Source: Streptomyces sp. Ncost-T10-10d (GTDB taxonomy: Bacteria > Actinomycetota > Actinomycetes > Streptomycetales > Streptomycetaceae). Taken from it: DNA of 64,000 nucleotides. The notes under the pieces were generated by a model. That model was not told the origin of the DNA. It made no database searches and saw only the letters and a program-made list of their open reading frames with translations. The number at the start of each line of letters is the position of its first letter. Position 1 is the first letter of the stretch. Made by a program: the position numbers and the translations under genes. Positions 1 to 10,159 of the stretch are shown here, piece by piece. The stretch spans positions 62,001 through 126,000 of the forward strand of contig NZ_FMDF01000044.1 of NCBI RefSeq assembly GCF_900091955.1. Direction: 5' to 3'.

Positions 1-1
1 G

Positions 2-1684
2 CCGATGCTGACGGGGGCCGGCGGACCGGCCGTCGTCGCTGCGGTACGGGCACTGCGGCCCGCACCCACGACGCCGAACCGGTCCACGCTGACGCTGCTG
101 CGCCGCCTCGGCGCGGTGCTGGTCCGCGCCGACCTCGATCAGGCACTCGCGTCGGCCCGGCTCGGGGCCGACCCCTGGCAGGCCCGGACCGCCGTGCTGA
201 GGGAGGCGTTCGCAGCCCCGGAGACCACCGCTGCACCCGTGCCCGCCGAGACCCGGGCATGGCGAGCGGCGCTGGACGAGGCGGTGCGCGCGCCGGACAC
301 CCTGGAGGAGTTCCGCGGACAGGACGACGGCAGGGTCGGTTCGCGGGACCGGCTGACCGCACTCATCGAGGTCCACCACAGTGCGGACCCCGGAGTCCGG
401 GCCGCCCTGCTCGACTGGATGACGCTTCTTCAGCCCCTCGACGCACCGCCCTGGACCCTCACCGAGACCACCCGGGCCACGACGCCGCCGCCCCGGCAGG
501 TACACATCGACGACCTCGACCAGCCCCGTTCGGCGGCCCTGAGGGAGCGCCTGCTCGACATGCTGGGGTCGACCCATGCAGGCCGCAGGGAGACCGCCGC
601 CCTGGCGCTGGTGAAATGGCCCGAGCCCGAGGCCCGGCTGCCGGTTCTTCGCGCCTACCTCCGCGGGCACATCGACCTACCCATCGGTGCGGACCTGGCC
701 CGTGCACTGCACACCCTCGACGAGACGGAGCTCCGGGGCGAGGACGTCCTGCGCGACAGGGTGGCTCTCGCGGCCTCGAAGCTTTCCCCGTGGACACTGG
801 AACCACTGGTGCCGCTGTTGCTGGAGTGGTGGGAGCACGCCCCGCCCGCCGTCGGACCGGCAGTCGGCGACGCACTGCGCAACTACCCCGCCGACGCGCT
901 CGCCAGGACCCTCGGCGACCGCCTCGACGCCGGGGCCTGGGGCTTCCTCGACCTGCTCCTCGGCCGCCGACTCCTGCGTACCCCTGCGCTGACGCGCACG
1001 TGTCGGCGGCTGCGCGCCGAAGGGCGCGACGACATGGCGGACCGGCTTCTTCTCGTCGAGGGTCCGCTGCGCGGCCCGGACGCCGCACAGCAGGACGCGG
1101 CAGCGCTGGCAGCGCTCCGTGACCGCCCCCCGGCCGCACCCGACGGAGCCTCGCACCGCCCGTCCAGGCAGGAACTGCTGGACCTGGCCCGAACCGGCGC
1201 CCCGGATCAGATCTGCGGGGCACTCACAGAACTGGCCGAGGCCCACTCGGGCCCGGACCCGGACCGGGACCCCGGACTGCGCGACCTGATCGGTGAGTTG
1301 CTGAACCATCCCCGGACCAAGGTACGCCTGCGTGCCCACCGGACCTCGCGGACGATGCTGGACCGGGGCACCTATCTGAGCCACACCATGCTCCTGCTGG
1401 ACGACCCCCGGCCGGAACTGGCGCGTACGGCGGTCCGCACGCTCTGCCACGCCGGCTGGGAGCCCGCGATCCCCGCCATGACCGGACTGCTCGCACACCC
1501 GCATCCCGTCGTGCACAGGGCGGCGGCCGAGGGGCTCGTCGGGATGAGCGAGGCGGCGATCCCCGCCCTGCGCCGAGCCGCCGCCCACGCCCGTCCCGAC
1601 AAACGCTCCCTCTACACGGATGTCCTCGACCGGCTCGGGAATTCGAGCCCGTCCGGCAGCATTGCGAGCCCGTCCGGCGATTGA
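2..1684 (+). CDS. HEAT-repeat-type protein, 5' end outside window
   Basis: The frame is open from the window edge to a TGA at 1684. An ATG at position 5 exists, but no ribosome binding site can be seen, so the gene probably begins upstream. The visible ~560 residues are Ala/Leu/Arg-rich paired helices. The C-terminal third, around residues 400-545, shows HEAT/PBS-type repeats such as HPRTKVRLRAHRTSR, DDPRPELARTAVRTL and HPHPVVHRAAAEGLVGM. These build an alpha-solenoid that normally binds proteins. No enzymatic motif is seen, and the function is unknown. The gene is convergent with the acyl-CoA dehydrogenase gene downstream. Confidence 0.7.
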   Translation, partial: PMLTGAGGPAVVAAVRALRPAPTTPNRSTLTLLRRLGAVLVRADLDQALASARLGADPWQARTAVLREAFAAPETTAAPVPAETRAWRAALDEAVRAPDTLEEFRGQDDGRVGSRDRLTALIEVHHSADPGVRAALLDWMTLLQPLDAPPWTLTETTRATTPPPRQVHIDDLDQPRSAALRERLLDMLGSTHAGRRETAALALVKWPEPEARLPVLRAYLRGHIDLPIGADLARALHTLDETELRGEDVLRDRVALAASKLSPWTLEPLVPLLLEWWEHAPPAVGPAVGDALRNYPADALARTLGDRLDAGAWGFLDLLLGRRLLRTPALTRTCRRLRAEGRDDMADRLLLVEGPLRGPDAAQQDAAALAALRDRPPAAPDGASHRPSRQELLDLARTGAPDQICGALTELAEAHSGPDPDRDPGLRDLIGELLNHPRTKVRLRAHRTSRTMLDRGTYLSHTMLLLDDPRPELARTAVRTLCHAGWEPAIPAMTGLLAHPHPVVHRAAAEGLVGMSEAAIPALRRAAAHARPDKRSLYTDVLDRLGNSSPSGSIASPSGD

Positions 1685-1698
1685 GGACGAAACGGCAA

Positions 1699-1734
1699 CC
1701 GGGCGGGCCCTCGCCCCCACCGGCCCCGCCCGGG
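1699..1734. terminator. Possible bidirectional terminator
   Basis: A GC-rich inverted repeat (ACCGGGCGGG facing CCCGCCCGGGT) lies between two convergent genes. The stem is imperfect and there is no T-run. Confidence 0.35.
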
Positions 1735-1741
1735 TCACCGC

Positions 1742-2968
1742 CTACACGTACCGCTTGATCTCCCGCCGGGCCAACGACCGCTGATGGACCTCGTCCGGCC
1801 CGTCCGCCAGCCGCAACGTCCGCGCCGCCGCCCACAGTTCCGCCAGCGGGAAGTCCTGGCTGACGCCGCCCGCGCCGTGCAGCTGCACCGCCCGGTCGAG
1901 GATGTCGACCACCGCGCGCGGGGTGGCGATCTTGATGGCCTGGATCTCCGTGTGCGCACCCCGGTTGCCCACCGTGTCCATCAGCCACGCCGTCTTCAGC
2001 ACCAGCAGCCGCAGCTGCTCCACCGTGACGCGCGCGTCGGCGATCCAGTTCTGCACGACGCCCTGCTGGGCGAGTGGCTTACCGAAGGCCGTACGGGACA
2101 CCGCCCGCCTGCACATCAGCTCGATGGCCCGCTCGGCCATCCCGATCAGCCGCATGCAGTGGTGGATGCGCCCCGGCCCCAGACGAGCCTGGGCGATGGC
2201 GAAGCCGCCGCCCTCCTCACCGATCAGGTTCGAGGCGGGCACCCGTACGTCCGTGAAGACGACCTCGGCGTGACCGCCGTGATAGTGGTCCTCGTACCCG
2301 TACACCTGCATCGCGCGCCGCACGTCGAGGCCGGGCGTGTCGCGCGGGACCAGGATCATCGACTGCTGGCGGCGGATGTCGGCGCCGTCAGGGCCATCGG
2401 CAGTCGCTGTCTTGCCCATCACGATGAAGATCCGGCAGTCCGGGTTCATCGCCCCGGAGATGTACCACTTGCGGCCGTTGATGACGTAGTCCTCGCCGTC
2501 CCGCACGATCCGGGTCTCGATGTTCGTCGCGTCCGAAGAGGCCACCTCGGGCTCCGTCATCGCGAACGCCGAGCGGATCTCCCCGGCGAGCAGCGGCTCC
2601 AGCCACTGCTTCTTCTGCTCTTCTGTGCCGAACTGGAAGAGCACCTCCATGTTCCCGGTGTCCGGCGCCGCGCAGTTCAGCGCGGTCGGCGCCAACTGCG
2701 GTGACCGGCCGGTGATTTCGGCGAGCGGAGCGTACTGGAGGTTGGTCAGCCCGGCGCCGTACTCCGCGTCGGGCAGGAAGAGGTTCCACAGGCCCTGCTT
2801 GCGCGCCTCCGCCTTCAGGTCCTCGACGACCTGCGGGGTGTCCCACGGGGAGGCGAGCAGTGCGCGCTGCTCGTCCGCGATCTTCTCGGCCGGGTGGACA
2901 TGCTCGTCCATGAAGGCGAGCAGCTTGGTGCGCAGCTCTTCCGTGCGGGCGTCGAATGCGAAGTCCAT
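1742..2968 (-). CDS. Acyl-CoA dehydrogenase family protein
   Basis: This 408-residue flavoprotein should oxidise an acyl-CoA to the 2-enoyl-CoA using FAD. The architecture is full length: an N-terminal helical domain, a middle beta domain with the FAD-contact stretch AFAMTEPEVASSDATNIET, and a C-terminal helical domain ending LHGAGGVSQDFPLAELWAAARTLRLADGPDEVH. The start ATG lies 7 bp after the stop of the phosphotransferase-like gene, with GGAAGG upstream, so the two are cotranscribed. This pairing resembles the fused kinase-like and dehydrogenase domains of ACAD10/11. That makes a role in unusual acyl-CoAs, such as 4-hydroxy acids, plausible but unproven. Confidence 0.88.
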   Translation of the reverse strand: MDFAFDARTEELRTKLLAFMDEHVHPAEKIADEQRALLASPWDTPQVVEDLKAEARKQGLWNLFLPDAEYGAGLTNLQYAPLAEITGRSPQLAPTALNCAAPDTGNMEVLFQFGTEEQKKQWLEPLLAGEIRSAFAMTEPEVASSDATNIETRIVRDGEDYVINGRKWYISGAMNPDCRIFIVMGKTATADGPDGADIRRQQSMILVPRDTPGLDVRRAMQVYGYEDHYHGGHAEVVFTDVRVPASNLIGEEGGGFAIAQARLGPGRIHHCMRLIGMAERAIELMCRRAVSRTAFGKPLAQQGVVQNWIADARVTVEQLRLLVLKTAWLMDTVGNRGAHTEIQAIKIATPRAVVDILDRAVQLHGAGGVSQDFPLAELWAAARTLRLADGPDEVHQRSLARREIKRYV

Positions 2969-2975
2969 GGGCTGA

Positions 2976-3998
2976 TCAGCCTTCCTGGAGGGTGGTGAGG
3001 CCGTGCTCGATGAAGACGGGGACGAGATCGCCGATCCGGTCGAAGCCGGCGCCGACCGTCTGGCCCAGGGTGTAGCGGTAGTGGATGCCCTCCAGGATCA
3101 CGGCGAGCTTGAACCAGGCGAACGCCGTGTACCAGGAGATGGCGGAGGTGTCCCGGCCGGAGCGTGCGGCGTAGCGCTCGATCAGCTCGGCGGGGGTGGG
3201 ATGGCCGGCCGCGCCGCTGGTGGTGGAGACCGGGGACTTCGGCAGACCGAGGTCGGAGCTGTACATCACCAGCAGGCCCAGGTCGGTCAGCGGGTCGCCG
3301 AGCGTCGACATCTCCCAGTCGAGAACGGCCTTGATCCGGTCGTCGGAGCCGATCAGGACGTTGTCCAGGCGGTAGTCGCCGTGCACGACGGTGGGCGCGG
3401 GGGAGACGGGCAGCTCTCGGCCGAGCGCGGCGTGCAGTTCGTCGATGCCCGGAAGTTCGCGGTTGCGGGAGGCGTCCAGCTGCTTGCCCCAGCGGCGCAG
3501 CTGCCGGTCGAGGAAGCCCTCGGGGCGCCCGAAGTCGCCGAGCCCGACGGACTCCGGGTCCACGGCGTGCAGTTCGACGAGGGTGTCGACGAGACCGAGG
3601 ACGGCCTCCCGGGTGCGCTCGGCGCCCAGGGGGGCGAGCTGCTCGGCCGTGCGGTACGGGGTGCCCTCGACGTACTCCATGACGTAGAAGGGCGACCCGA
3701 TCACCGAGTCGTCCTCGCAGAGCAGCACCGGTTCGGGCACCGGAACGGCCGTGGGGTGCAGGGCGCTGATCACCCGGTGCTCGCGCTTCATGTCGTGTGC
3801 GGTGGCCAGCACATGGCCCAGCGGGGGCCTGCGCACGACCCAGCGGCCGGTGCCGTCCGTGACGATGTACGTCAGATTGGAGCGGCCGCCCTCGATGAGC
3901 CGCGCTTCGAGCGGTCCGTTCACCAGACCCGGCCGCTCGCGGTCGAGATGTCCGCGCAGCCGGTCGAGGTCGAGACCTGGCGGATGGACTGGGCTCAT
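2976..3998 (-). CDS. APH-fold phosphotransferase family protein (ACAD10/11-type)
   Basis: The product (340 residues) has an aminoglycoside phosphotransferase/choline kinase fold. It carries a catalytic-loop motif VVHGDYRLDNVLIG and the metal-binding AVLDWEMSTLGDPLTDLGLL. The ATG at 3998 is chosen because GGAGGTG stands 6-7 bases upstream. A longer frame to 4148 has no Shine-Dalgarno and would run into the gudD promoter. It sits 7 bp upstream of an acyl-CoA dehydrogenase. By analogy with ACAD10/11 it may phosphorylate a hydroxyacyl-CoA. An antibiotic resistance role is unlikely in this context. Confidence 0.85.
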   Translation of the reverse strand: MSPVHPPGLDLDRLRGHLDRERPGLVNGPLEARLIEGGRSNLTYIVTDGTGRWVVRRPPLGHVLATAHDMKREHRVISALHPTAVPVPEPVLLCEDDSVIGSPFYVMEYVEGTPYRTAEQLAPLGAERTREAVLGLVDTLVELHAVDPESVGLGDFGRPEGFLDRQLRRWGKQLDASRNRELPGIDELHAALGRELPVSPAPTVVHGDYRLDNVLIGSDDRIKAVLDWEMSTLGDPLTDLGLLVMYSSDLGLPKSPVSTTSGAAGHPTPAELIERYAARSGRDTSAISWYTAFAWFKLAVILEGIHYRYTLGQTVGAGFDRIGDLVPVFIEHGLTTLQEG

Positions 3999-4138
3999 CG
4001 TGCGCACCTCCGGGGTGAGAGACGGTCGGTGTTCATGATGCCGACCAGTCGGTATGCCGTCCAGTGAACCCCCGGAATCCGGCGTGTGGACTCCGCTCCG
4101 ACTCGGGCCGGAGTCTGGTGTTCGGCTGTATCCCTGAA

Positions 4139-4144
4139 TATGGT
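4139..4144 (+). promoter_or_regulatory. Putative -10 box of a leaderless gudD transcript
   Basis: TATGGT ends exactly 6 bases before the gudD ATG. No Shine-Dalgarno precedes the gene, which fits a leaderless mRNA. Confidence 0.4.
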
Positions 4145-4150
4145 TCACGT

Positions 4151-5440
4151 ATGAATACTGAGCTGCTGATCGACGAAGTCCGGCTGACCCCGATCCTGAT
4201 AGCGGACCCGCCCCTGCTCAACACCCAGGGCGTTCACCAGCCGTACACCCCGCGGCTCATCGTGGAAGTCGTCACACGCGGCGGTGCGACCGGTATCGGG
4301 GAGACGTACGGGGACGGCAAGTACCTCGAACTCGCCCAGCCGCTCGCCACCGCTCTCGTCGGACGCCCGGTCAGCGATCTGAACGGCCTGTTCGCACTGG
4401 CCGACGAGGTGTGCGGTGATTCACGGGCGGCCGACGAGCGTGTCGACGCCGGTGGGCTGCGCGGCGTCCAGACCGCCGACAAGCTCCGGCTCTCCGTCGT
4501 CTCCGGCTTCGAGGTCGCCTGCCTGGACGCGCTCGGCACGTCCCTCGGCCTCCCCGTGCACGCTCTGCTCGGCGGCAAGGTCCGCGACAGCGTCGAGTAC
4601 AGCGCGTACCTCTTCTACCGCTGGGCCGCCCACCCCGAGGGCGGCGGACAGGACGACTGGGGCGCCGCCGTCGACCCGGCCGGAGTCGTCGCCCAGGCCC
4701 GGCGCTTCGCCCGCGAGCACGGCTTCGCCTCCTTCAAGCTCAAGGGCGGCGTCTTCGAACCCGACCGGGAGATCGCCGCGATCCGTGCTCTGGCCGAGGA
4801 GTTCCCCGGGCAGCCGCTGCGCCTCGACCCCAACGGCGCCTGGTCCGTTGAGACCTCGCTGTACGTCGCCGAGCAGCTGAAGGACGTACTCGAATATCTG
4901 GAGGACCCGGCAAGCGGCACGGACCTGATGGCCGCCGTCGCCGCAGGCACCGACGTACCGCTCGCCACCAACATGTGCGTCACGACCCTCGCCGAAGTCC
5001 CGGAGGCCTTCGCCCGCGGCGCCGTCCAGGTCGTGCTCTCCGACCACCACTACTGGGGCGGCCTGCACCGCACCCGTGAACTGGCCGGGATCTGCCGTAC
5101 CTTCGGCGTCGGACTCTCCATGCACTCCAACACCCACCTCGGCATCAGCCTCGCCGCGATGACCCACGTCGCGGCCACCGTCCCCAACCTCGACTACGCC
5201 TGCGACAGCCACTACCCCTGGCAGACCGAGGACGTCATCACCACCCGCCATGTCTTCCGAGGCGGCCGGCTCACCGTCTCCGACGCACCCGGGCTCGGCG
5301 TCGAACTCGACCGCGAACGCCTGGCCGTGCTGCACCGGCGCTGGCTCGACGACGACGGCACGATGCGCGAGCGCGACGACGCGGCCGCGATGCGCAAGGC
5401 CGAGCCCGGATGGCAGACCCCCTCGATCCCGCGCTGGTGA
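4151..5440 (+). CDS. gudD: Glucarate dehydratase
   Basis: Enolase-superfamily enzyme (429 aa) expected to convert D-glucarate to 5-keto-4-deoxyglucarate. The catalytic pair KLK is at residues 196-198. Metal-ligand strands LRLDPNGAW and YLEDP follow, then TNMCVT, and the His-containing HSNTHLGIS lies near the C-terminus, in the order expected for the GudD group. The start is the ATG at 4151. The 29 codons upstream in frame are uncharacteristic and overlap the divergent promoter region. No Shine-Dalgarno is visible and a -10 box stands 6 bp upstream, suggesting a leaderless transcript. No glucarate permease or aldolase lies next to it. Confidence 0.85.
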   Translation: MNTELLIDEVRLTPILIADPPLLNTQGVHQPYTPRLIVEVVTRGGATGIGETYGDGKYLELAQPLATALVGRPVSDLNGLFALADEVCGDSRAADERVDAGGLRGVQTADKLRLSVVSGFEVACLDALGTSLGLPVHALLGGKVRDSVEYSAYLFYRWAAHPEGGGQDDWGAAVDPAGVVAQARRFAREHGFASFKLKGGVFEPDREIAAIRALAEEFPGQPLRLDPNGAWSVETSLYVAEQLKDVLEYLEDPASGTDLMAAVAAGTDVPLATNMCVTTLAEVPEAFARGAVQVVLSDHHYWGGLHRTRELAGICRTFGVGLSMHSNTHLGISLAAMTHVAATVPNLDYACDSHYPWQTEDVITTRHVFRGGRLTVSDAPGLGVELDRERLAVLHRRWLDDDGTMRERDDAAAMRKAEPGWQTPSIPRW

Positions 5441-5507
5441 CGGAACGTTCCCCGCAGCGGCCACGGCCTGAGTTGCGGGCGCCCCGGCCCGCACCGAGGG
5501 TCGGTAT

Positions 5508-6452
5508 ATGAAGGCGATCAGCTACAGCAGCTACGGCGGGGCCGACGTCCTGGAGTACGGGGAACGGCCCGACCCCAAGGTCGGCCCCGACACCGTCCTG
5601 GTGAAGGTGCGGGCCGCGGCGGTCAACCCGGTCGACTGGAAGGCCCGCGAGGGTTACCTGGACGCCGGTCTGCAGGCCGTGTTCCCGGTGATCCCCGGCT
5701 GGGACGTGTCCGGCGTCGTGGTGCAGCCCGGTGTCGCCGTCGACGAATTCGCGGTGGGCGACGAGGTCATCGGCTATGTCCGGGAGGACTTTCTCTGCCG
5801 CGGTACGTTCGCCGAGTACGTTGCCGCACCCGTGCGCACCCTCGCCCGCAAGCCGCTGAGCCTGAGCTTCGAGGAGGCCGCGGGCCTGCCGCTGGCCGGC
5901 CTCACCGCGTACCAGGTGCTCCACCGCACACTGAGGATCCAGGACGGCGAGACGGTCCTCGTCCACGCGGCGGCGGGCGGCGTGGGCTCGCTCGCCGTCC
6001 AGATCGCCCGCCACGCGGGCGCCCGCGTCATCGGCACCGCGAGCGAACCCAACCACGAACACGTGCGGCAGCTCGGCGGGGAGCCGGTGGCCTACGGGGA
6101 CGGCCTCGTCGACCGGCTGCGGGCGCTGGCCCCGGACGGGGTCGACGCCGCGTTCGACACCGTCGGAGGCGAGGCGCTCCGGGCGTCCGCCGAAGTGCTG
6201 AAGCCCGAGGGCCGGCTGGCCTCCATCGCGGACGGCGAGGTCTTCTCGTACGGCGGCCGCTACGCCTTCGTGCGCCCGGACGCCAAGGACCTCGCCCACC
6301 TGGCAGAACTGGCCGAGCAGGGCATCGTCACCGTCCATGTGGACCGGGTCTTCCCGCTGGAACGGGCGGCGGACGCCTACCGGCTGAACGAGCAGGGGCG
6401 CACCCGCGGAAAGATCGTCGTCACCGTCCCCTGGGACGCCCCGGACGTCTGA
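5508..6452 (+). CDS. NADP-dependent quinone-oxidoreductase-like MDR enzyme
   Basis: A 314-residue medium-chain dehydrogenase/reductase of the zinc-independent quinone oxidoreductase type. The N-terminal GroES-like domain (YSSYGGADVLEYGERPDPKVGPDTVLVKV) is followed by a Rossmann domain with the cofactor loop VHAAAGGVGSLAVQIARHAGARVIGTAS. The structural-zinc cysteines of alcohol dehydrogenases are absent. It lies alone between gudD and convergent DUF202 genes. A GAGGGTC ribosome binding site precedes the ATG. The substrate cannot be inferred. Confidence 0.85.
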   Translation: MKAISYSSYGGADVLEYGERPDPKVGPDTVLVKVRAAAVNPVDWKAREGYLDAGLQAVFPVIPGWDVSGVVVQPGVAVDEFAVGDEVIGYVREDFLCRGTFAEYVAAPVRTLARKPLSLSFEEAAGLPLAGLTAYQVLHRTLRIQDGETVLVHAAAGGVGSLAVQIARHAGARVIGTASEPNHEHVRQLGGEPVAYGDGLVDRLRALAPDGVDAAFDTVGGEALRASAEVLKPEGRLASIADGEVFSYGGRYAFVRPDAKDLAHLAELAEQGIVTVHVDRVFPLERAADAYRLNEQGRTRGKIVVTVPWDAPDV

Positions 6453-6471
6453 CAACGCCCGGTGCCGGACC

Positions 6472-6783
6472 TCAGAACAGCATGGCCGCGGCGAACACCG
6501 CGAGCGCGACCGTGCACGCCCCCGCGGTCAGCGCACCGCGCGCCGACAGCGGCTGCGGCCGCGCGGTCCCCATCCCCAGCACCCGCCGCTGCGCCACGAG
6601 CAGGAAGCCCAGCCAGGCCAGCGCGCTCAGCGCCACGGCGACGATCCCGGCCGGGCTCGCCCCCCTGTGCAGCGCCTGCTTGACCGCCAGCAGCGCCACC
6701 ACCGTGCAGGACAGGGTCGTACGCCGCCATGCCAGTCTGGTCCGCTCGGGCTGAAGTCCGGGGTCGCGCCCGTCGGCCGTCAC
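6472..6783 (-). CDS. DUF202 family small membrane protein
   Basis: The predicted 103-residue protein starts with the GTG at 6783, which overlaps the previous gene's TGA in a GTGA arrangement, so translation is coupled. The family signature ERTRLAWRRTTLSC is at residues ~12-25. Three hydrophobic helices follow (VVALLAVKQAL, IVAVALSALAWLGFLLVA, LTAGACTVALAVFAAAMLF). The function of DUF202 (YidH-like) proteins is unknown. Longer in-frame extensions are shadows of the neighbour. Confidence 0.8.
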   Translation of the reverse strand: MTADGRDPGLQPERTRLAWRRTTLSCTVVALLAVKQALHRGASPAGIVAVALSALAWLGFLLVAQRRVLGMGTARPQPLSARGALTAGACTVALAVFAAAMLF

Positions 6784-7175
6784 CGGCCCTCCCAGCCGAA
6801 GAGGACCACCACCACCATCGCCACGGCGACGACGGCGACCGCGAGCCCGAGCAGCGTCGGGAACCGAGAGACCGGCAGGTCCTCCCCGCGCCGCATCGCC
6901 CGCTCGCACCGCACCCAGTGATTGACCGCCCGCAGCGCACACAGCACACCGGCCGCGAGCAGCGCGAGCGCCAGCCCCGCGCGGATGCCCCACGCCAGCT
7001 CCGGGAGGAACTGGTCGACCGCGAAACCACCGCCGATCAGCGCGAGAGCCGTCCGGATCCAGGCGAGGAAGGTGCGCTCATTGGCGAGCGAGAACCGGTA
7101 GTCGGGGGTGTCGCCTTCTTCGCGGATTCGCTGCGGCGCGAACCACAGCCGCAGGCTCTGTACGAATTCGATCAC
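6780..7175 (-). CDS. DUF202/YidH family membrane protein
   Basis: A 131-residue protein with the DUF202 hallmark RFSLANERTFLAWIRTALALIGGGFAVDQ and three predicted membrane helices, the last being FPTLLGLAVAVVAVAMVVVVLFGW. The start is a GTG at 7175. TAAGGT ends 6 bases upstream and there is no Shine-Dalgarno, fitting a leaderless transcript. It is translationally coupled to a second, shorter DUF202 protein, and the two may form a hetero-oligomer in the membrane. Confidence 0.85.
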   Translation of the reverse strand: MIEFVQSLRLWFAPQRIREEGDTPDYRFSLANERTFLAWIRTALALIGGGFAVDQFLPELAWGIRAGLALALLAAGVLCALRAVNHWVRCERAMRRGEDLPVSRFPTLLGLAVAVVAVAMVVVVLFGWEGR

Positions 7176-7181
7176 GCGTGA

Positions 7182-7187
7182 ACCTTA
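7182..7187 (-). promoter_or_regulatory. Putative -10 box, leaderless DUF202 transcript
   Basis: TAAGGT on the minus strand is followed after 6 bases by the GTG start of the DUF202 gene. Confidence 0.4.
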
Positions 7188-7208
7188 GACCGGCAATCGA
7201 ACCCCGGC

Positions 7209-7739
7209 TCAGGAGGCCGTCCCGCCCGCCCGGAAGGCGCGCAGCCGGTGGTACGTCTCCAGGCCGTCCGGCACCCACTCCCAGTCGTCGAGCCGCTGCT
7301 CCAGCTCCGCATCGGTGAGGAACGTGTGCCAGGCGACCTCCTCCACCTGGGGGTGCACCGGCAGCTCGCACCGTACCTGGTAGACGTGGCTCCACCAGGA
7401 GTGCTCCGCGCTCTCGTAGAGGAACTTGAACAGCGGCTCGGGGCGGGGGAGGCCGGAGACCCCCAGCTCCTCCTCGGCCTCCCGCAGCGCCGCCTCGTCG
7501 TACGACTCGCCCGCCCCGACCACCCCGCCGACGAACATGTCGTAGCGGGACGGGAAGACCAGTTTGGTCGGGGTCCTGCGGTGCACGAAGAGCCGGCCCC
7601 CGGCATCCCTGGCCTCGATGAACACACAGCGATGGCGCAGGCCCCGCGCGGTCGCCTCGCCGCGCGGGGCCTGCCCCACGACCACGTCGTTCTCGTCGAC
7701 GATGTCCAGGATCTCGTCAGAAGGAGTCATGCCCCTCAT
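7209..7739 (-). CDS. Nudix hydrolase
   Basis: A 176-residue hydrolase with a complete Nudix box at residues 71-94 (GGVVGAGESYDEAALREAEEELGV), which coordinates Mg2+ for cleavage of a nucleoside-diphosphate-linked substrate. The layout (DENDVVVGQAPRGEATARGLRHRCVFI before the box, RCELPVHPQVEEVAW after it) resembles the YfcD/IDI-like Nudix subgroup. The ATG at 7739 is taken as start. An internal ATG at 7730 is possible but has its purine tract only one base away. The physiological substrate is unknown. Confidence 0.88.
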   Translation of the reverse strand: MRGMTPSDEILDIVDENDVVVGQAPRGEATARGLRHRCVFIEARDAGGRLFVHRRTPTKLVFPSRYDMFVGGVVGAGESYDEAALREAEEELGVSGLPRPEPLFKFLYESAEHSWWSHVYQVRCELPVHPQVEEVAWHTFLTDAELEQRLDDWEWVPDGLETYHRLRAFRAGGTAS

Positions 7740-7763
7740 CCAACATCAGGCCGCTGACAGTGA

Positions 7764-9196
<1,433 letters not shown>

Positions 9197-9202
9197 GAGG
9201 CC

Positions 9203-9224
9203 ACTGTAATGCTGGCCATTATTA
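9203..9224 (-). promoter_or_regulatory. TetR operator-like palindrome overlapping a leaderless -10 box
   Basis: TAATGCTGGCCATTATTA at 9207-9224 is a near-perfect palindrome with a perfect TGGCCA core and TAAT/ATTA ends. It overlaps the minus-strand -10 TACAGT at 9203-9208. The geometry is that of steric autorepression. Confidence 0.55.
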
Positions 9225-9265
9225 ATAACCAGGCGGGCGCCCCCCTGTGACCGGACAGACTCCGG

Positions 9266-10159
9266 TCAGTTCGGCTGGAGGCTCTTTTCCCGGCGCCCGC
9301 TCATGGGCCCTTCCGGCATCGCCGGATGCAGGCCCAGCAGCACGATCCCGACGACGATCGCCACGAGGCCCACCGCCTGCCAGGTCAGTGCGCCGGTGTC
9401 GGTACGCAACCGGTCGCCGAGGAAGCCGACCCCGCAGGCGATCCCGGCCAGCGGCTGGGATGCGGTCAGCGGAGGCAGTGAGACGCGCAGCGGGCCCGTC
9501 TCGAACGCGCTCTGCACCAGGAGCAGACCCGTCACCCCCAGCGCCGCCACCCCGTACGGCTGCCACGACGTCACCAGTTCTGTCCAGCCCCCTTCGGACA
9601 GGCGCTGGCCGCTGAGCCGGGTGAGGGCGTCCTGGAGTCCGTACAGCAGTCCGGCCGCCACCGCGAGGAGCGCCGGGGCGGCCCCGGACTGCGAGCGCTT
9701 GGCGAAGGTGGTGAGCAGCAGGGCCGCGCCCACGACCACGCCGATCACCAGCCAGTGCCGCAGCGGACTGGTCACCGCCTCGCCGCCCTGCGGCTGGCCC
9801 GCCACCAGAAAGGCGGCCACGCCGCCCGCCAGCAGCCAGAGCCCGGCCCAGCCCTGCCGGCCGAGCCGCTGCCCCGTGCGATGGCGCGACAGGGCCATCG
9901 CGAAGAGCAGATTGGTCGCCAGCAGGGGTTCGACGACGGACACCTCGCCCTTGCCCAGGGCCAGGGCGCCCAGCACCATGCCGCAGACCATCAGCCCGAT
10001 CCCGGCCAGCCAGCTCGGCACCCGCATCAGGTCCAGCAGCAGCCGGAAGGAGAGATAGTCGCTCCTCGGGGCGTGCGAAGCGGCGGCCTGCTGCAGGACG
10101 AAACCGAATCCCAGACAGCAGGCGGCACTCACGGCGAGCACGAGGACCAGCACCGACAC
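9266..10159 (-). CDS. DMT superfamily (EamA-like) permease
   Basis: A 297-residue membrane protein with about nine to ten hydrophobic helices and little loop sequence, of the drug/metabolite transporter fold. Typical segments are SVVEPLLATNLLFAMALSRH, LLYGLQDALTRL and a C-terminal IVVGIVLLGLHP. The start GTG at 10159 is preceded by GAGGTAGAAGC. The substrate is unknown. It is divergent from the flavoprotein gene across a 204-bp promoter region. Confidence 0.78.
   Translation of the reverse strand: MSVLVLVLAVSAACCLGFGFVLQQAAASHAPRSDYLSFRLLLDLMRVPSWLAGIGLMVCGMVLGALALGKGEVSVVEPLLATNLLFAMALSRHRTGQRLGRQGWAGLWLLAGGVAAFLVAGQPQGGEAVTSPLRHWLVIGVVVGAALLLTTFAKRSQSGAAPALLAVAAGLLYGLQDALTRLSGQRLSEGGWTELVTSWQPYGVAALGVTGLLLVQSAFETGPLRVSLPPLTASQPLAGIACGVGFLGDRLRTDTGALTWQAVGLVAIVVGIVLLGLHPAMPEGPMSGRREKSLQPN

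Noticed and set aside
2976..3998. Aminoglycoside resistance phosphotransferase
   Set aside because: The kinase motifs are those of the broad APH fold, but coupling with an acyl-CoA dehydrogenase points to lipid or acyl metabolism.
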